Positions 61,354 to 64,000 of a stretch of DNA of 64,000 bases are shown here, piece after piece. How positions within the stretch are numbered: position 1 is the stretch's first letter; every line of letters starts with the position of its first letter. Source of the stretch: Pseudomonas peli (lineage in GTDB: Bacteria > Pseudomonadota > Gammaproteobacteria > Pseudomonadales > Pseudomonadaceae); contig NZ_FMTL01000002.1 in assembly GCF_900099645.1 (NCBI RefSeq), positions 436,334-500,333 of the forward strand, written 5' to 3'. Below the pieces are notes generated by a model. It made no database searches, had not been told where the DNA came from, and worked only from the letters and a program-made list of their open reading frames with translations. The position numbers were made by a program, and so were the translations under genes.

Positions 61354-62246
61354 AGCGCTGCTGGTTGTGGTTGTTCTGTCTGTCCTGGCTGAACGTAGTG
61401 AACGCTGCGGATTATCCCGGTTACCAACGGCTTGAGCCGTTTCAGGTGCAGTCGGCAGATGCCCAGCGCAGCTATCAAGTGCAGCTGCTGGTACCGACGC
61501 GTGCAGCGCCGGCTAGCGGTTTCCCAGTGCTTTATCTGCTTGATGGTCATGCCGCGCTGGCGGCGCTGAAGGCGCAATGTCTGGACGAGCTGAAGGCGGG
61601 GACGCCGCCGCTGCTGGTGTTTATCGGGCATGCCGGTGAGCGGCCCTTCAATGTGCCGGCACGCACCCTCGATTACACCCCGGCACGTCGCGATGGTCAG
61701 CCGATGCAGGCCTTCAATGGCGTGCAGGGTGGCGGTGCCGCGGCCTTTCTGGCGTTGCTAGAGCAGCGCATCAAGCCGCAGGTGGCAGCGCAGCAACCGA
61801 TTGATCCGGCGCAACAGGCGCTCTGGGGGCATTCGTTCGGCGGGCTGTTCGTGCTCAACACCCTGCTCACTCAGCCCGCGAGCTTTAGCCGCTATATCGC
61901 AGCCAGCCCGTCGCTGTGGTGGCAGTCCGGGCTGTTGCTGGAGACTGAACGTGACTTTGCCGGGGCCACTGCCCAGCTGTTGATCGTGCGCGGCAGTGAT
62001 GAAGGCCTGCCTGGCAACGCCCGATCCGGAGTCGATCCGTCAGTGCTGGAGCAGCGGCGCAAGGCCATGGCTGCGGTTCCGGTTGATGCCGCGCGGCAGA
62101 TGGCCGAACGCCTGGGGCGCTGGCCGGATATGCAGGTGACGTATGAGGAATTTGCCGGCTTGGGCCATGGGCCGATGTTGGCCGCGTCTTTGCGGCCAGC
62201 ACTGCGGATGGCGGCTGGTTTGGCGCAGGAGGGAAGCGATGAGTAA
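61350..62246 (+). CDS. Periplasmic enterobactin-esterase-like alpha/beta hydrolase (PfeE/IroE type)
   Basis: 298 aa from ATG 61350, overlapping the methyltransferase by 4 bases. Signal peptide to about residue 20 (LSWLNVVNAAD). Nucleophile S162 in GHSFGG; downstream GSDEGLP and GLGHGP carry the likely catalytic Asp and His. Fold and motifs match siderophore-hydrolysing esterases (IroE, Fes, PfeE), which cleave ferric enterobactin or its breakdown products in the periplasm. Its place behind pirA fits: import of ferric catecholate, then hydrolysis. Overlaps the next gene by 8 bases. Confidence 0.85.
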   Translation: MKRCWLWLFCLSWLNVVNAADYPGYQRLEPFQVQSADAQRSYQVQLLVPTRAAPASGFPVLYLLDGHAALAALKAQCLDELKAGTPPLLVFIGHAGERPFNVPARTLDYTPARRDGQPMQAFNGVQGGGAAAFLALLEQRIKPQVAAQQPIDPAQQALWGHSFGGLFVLNTLLTQPASFSRYIAASPSLWWQSGLLLETERDFAGATAQLLIVRGSDEGLPGNARSGVDPSVLEQRRKAMAAVPVDAARQMAERLGRWPDMQVTYEEFAGLGHGPMLAASLRPALRMAAGLAQEGSDE

Positions 62247-62535
62247 GGCCGGAGAAACAACCCAGGCATGGCCGATCTGTTCACGGGTGTTGGCCGGGTT
62301 GCTGGGCGGCTATGTGTTCACCTACGCATTGACCGCTGCCCTGGCGCAGCTGTTGCCGCTGGACCGGGTGGATGCGCTGCTGATCGCCAGCTTGCTGTCA
62401 TTCATCGTCTACACCCTGGTGATTCTCTGGGCGTTTGCCGCACGCAGCGCCTGGTGCGCTTGGGTGGTGGTGCCGGCCGCTGCGCCGCTGGCGCTGATCG
62501 GCTTCTGGCCACACCTGCTGGAGCGTCTGGCATGA
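62239..62535 (+). CDS. DUF3649-like small membrane protein
   Basis: 98 aa from ATG 62239 (GGAGGGA site). Three hydrophobic segments (about residues 22-42, 48-68, 72-90); a small inner-membrane protein. Pseudomonads carry DUF3649 genes next to PepSY iron-uptake proteins, which is the case here. Overlaps the esterase stop by 8 bases and the PepSY gene start by four bases (ATGA), so coupled on both sides. Function unknown but contextually iron uptake. Confidence 0.8.
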   Translation: MSKAGETTQAWPICSRVLAGLLGGYVFTYALTAALAQLLPLDRVDALLIASLLSFIVYTLVILWAFAARSAWCAWVVVPAAAPLALIGFWPHLLERLA

Positions 62536-64000
62536 AACAGACCCTGACCCAATCCATGGCCTGGCTGCACACCTGGGGTGGCCTGCTGTTCGGCTGGCTG
62601 CTGTTTGCCATCTTTCTCACCGGCAGCCTGGCGGTGTTCGACCAGGAGATTGATCACTGGATGCAGCCGGAGATCAAGCAGGCGTCGGTCAGCAACGCTC
62701 AGGCTGTCGAGCATGCCGTGGCCTATCTGCAACGCCAGCATGCCAATGCCAGCGCCTGGAACATCAGCCTGCCCAGCGAGCGCATGCCTGCCTTGCGGGT
62801 GACGGTGGGCGACCGACGCTCAGGCATCAGCACGTACTTGGACCCACTCACCGGTGAGCCCTTGGTGGTGCGCGACACGGCCGGCGGTACATTTTTCTTT
62901 CGTTTTCACTACAGCCTCAGCATGCCGCGCAACCCGGGTATCTGGATTGTCGGGTTAGCGGCGATGGCGATGCTGGTGGCGCTGATCAGCGGCATCATCA
63001 TTCACAAGAAGTTCTTCAAGGAATTCTTCACTTTCCGCCCGAACAAGGCCCAGCGCTCCTGGCTGGATGCACACAATGCCAGTGCAGTGTTGCTGTTACC
63101 GTTTCACCTGATGATCACCTATACCGGCCTGTCGATCTTTGCCCTGATCTATATGCCGGCAGCGCTGGACAGCCTCTATAAAGGGGATTTTGAAACGTTC
63201 TACCGCGAACACATCGAGGTCATGGAGGAACCGCGTCAGGCGCAGACTCACCCGGCGCCGCTGACGCCGCTGACGCCGCTGGCCCCGCTATTGGCCCAGG
63301 CCGAAGCACGCATGGGGCCGCTGAGTGGTGTGGTGATCGAGCACCCCGGCCGCAGTGATGCGCATATCGAAATGCGCCGCGTGCTGGGTAACCGTATTGC
63401 CCTGACCAAAGGCCACAACATGGTGTTTGACGGTGTTACCGGTGAGCTGCTGGCCGGGCCGCCGGAGCTGCGCCCCAGTGTGCTGGCGCAACGGGTGATG
63501 TTTGGCCTGCACTTTGCGCAGTTCGGTGGCTACCCGATGCGCTGGCTGTACTTCGTTTGCGGCGTGCTCAGCAGCGCCATGATCGCCACCGGGCTGGTGC
63601 TGTTTACGGTGAAGCGGCGGCGTAAATACGCCAGCGAAAGTCGCTTGGGGCAACAGCTCTATCGCCTGGTCGAAAGCCTCAATGTGGCAGTGATCAGCGG
63701 CCTGGCTGTGGCCTGTATCGGTCTGCTGTGGCTCAACCGCCTATTGCCGGTTGAGCTGGCCCAGCGTGCCGGTTGGGAAGTACGCGGCTTCTTTGCAATC
63801 TGGCTGCTGAGCTTGCTGCACGCCTGGCTGCGCCCGCGCCTGCAGGCCTGGCGTGAGCAGCTGAGCCTGGCTGCGGTGCTGTGCCTGGGCTTACCGCTGC
63901 TCAGTGTAATCAGTGACGGCCAGGCCTGGGGCGACAGTATGCGCCTGTGGCTGGAGGTGACGGTGGTGGCACTGGGCCTGCTGCTGGCCTGGAGTGTCTG
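62532..64000 (+). CDS. PepSY-associated membrane protein, iron uptake (cut by window edge)
   Basis: At least 489 codons from ATG 62532; continues past the right edge. First helix (GGLLFGWLLFAIFLTGSLAVF) then a PepSY domain-like periplasmic region with the DxxTGE pattern LDPLTGEPLVVRD and a repeat in VFDGVTGELLAG. Conserved FHYSLS and LHFAQFGG histidines and further helices follow (FAIWLLSLLHAWLRPRL). Matches the PiuB/PepSY ferric-siderophore reductase type in which iron is released at the inner membrane. A 9-bp tandem repeat at 63257-63283 encodes PLT repeats. Confidence 0.85.
   Translation, partial: MKQTLTQSMAWLHTWGGLLFGWLLFAIFLTGSLAVFDQEIDHWMQPEIKQASVSNAQAVEHAVAYLQRQHANASAWNISLPSERMPALRVTVGDRRSGISTYLDPLTGEPLVVRDTAGGTFFFRFHYSLSMPRNPGIWIVGLAAMAMLVALISGIIIHKKFFKEFFTFRPNKAQRSWLDAHNASAVLLLPFHLMITYTGLSIFALIYMPAALDSLYKGDFETFYREHIEVMEEPRQAQTHPAPLTPLTPLAPLLAQAEARMGPLSGVVIEHPGRSDAHIEMRRVLGNRIALTKGHNMVFDGVTGELLAGPPELRPSVLAQRVMFGLHFAQFGGYPMRWLYFVCGVLSSAMIATGLVLFTVKRRRKYASESRLGQQLYRLVESLNVAVISGLAVACIGLLWLNRLLPVELAQRAGWEVRGFFAIWLLSLLHAWLRPRLQAWREQLSLAAVLCLGLPLLSVISDGQAWGDSMRLWLEVTVVALGLLLAWSV

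Overview
The window is a gene-dense, high-GC segment of a Pseudomonas chromosome. No phage, insertion sequence, CRISPR array or plasmid gene is visible. The assignment rests on protein content and gene order. Six blocks look like Pseudomonas neighbourhoods I recall from P. aeruginosa PAO1: metG-mrp-dcd; nadE; a long quiP to sha to cysteine-synthase-like run (including dinG, pdxH and the sha antiporter); rimO/dinB; rhlB/acyl-CoA synthetase/carboxylesterase/aap; and gacS-pirRSA. In PAO1 these blocks are not contiguous, so this is a different species with a rearranged order. The locus correspondences are from memory.

Layout. Positions 1-4.4 kb carry metG (cut by the left edge), the Fe-S carrier mrp/apbC, a cold-shock protein, dcd and nadE. 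Positions 4.7-13.7 kb carry the acylase QuiP, a set of small uncharacterised genes including two SEC-C zinc-motif proteins, two tandem OmpA-type lipoproteins, a secreted collagen-like protein and a CopD-like membrane protein. Positions 13.9-22 kb carry dinG, a GH50 (agarase-like) glycoside hydrolase, a serine beta-lactamase-fold esterase, a third OmpA lipoprotein, pdxH and a glycine-zipper lipoprotein. Positions 22.3-28.1 kb are the sha (Mrp-type) multisubunit Na+/H+ antiporter operon, followed by an EamA exporter and a cysteine-synthase-fold enzyme. Positions 30-38.2 kb carry a FAD dehydrogenase, a GAPDH-family enzyme, a lipoprotein, a chemoreceptor, rimO and a cytochrome b561. Next come two tandem initiator tRNA genes, a zinc-ribbon protein, dinB, rhlB, a dipeptidase, a diguanylate cyclase, an acyl-CoA synthetase and a carboxylesterase. 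Positions 47.2-51.4 kb are the aapJQMP amino acid ABC transporter. Positions 51.6-55.2 kb carry two small genes and the global sensor kinase gacS. From 55.3 kb to the right edge is an iron-catecholate uptake cluster: pirR, pirS, pirA, a protein-methyltransferase-like gene, an enterobactin-esterase-like gene, a DUF3649-like membrane protein and a PepSY membrane protein cut by the right edge.

How genes work together. The six sha genes overlap or abut and form one complex. The aap genes form one binding-protein-dependent uptake system, with a candidate sigma-54 promoter about 340 bases upstream. The pir cluster combines sensing (PirRS), outer-membrane import (PirA), probable periplasmic siderophore hydrolysis (esterase) and probable inner-membrane iron handling (PepSY/DUF3649). 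The methyltransferase translationally coupled to the esterase is the least expected member, and I regard it as the best candidate for an undescribed function. Other items worth attention are a collagen-like secreted protein built from two homologous Gly-X-Y modules, a histidine-rich SEC-C miniprotein, a GH50 enzyme in an otherwise ordinary pseudomonad region, and a structured leader upstream of the sha operon.
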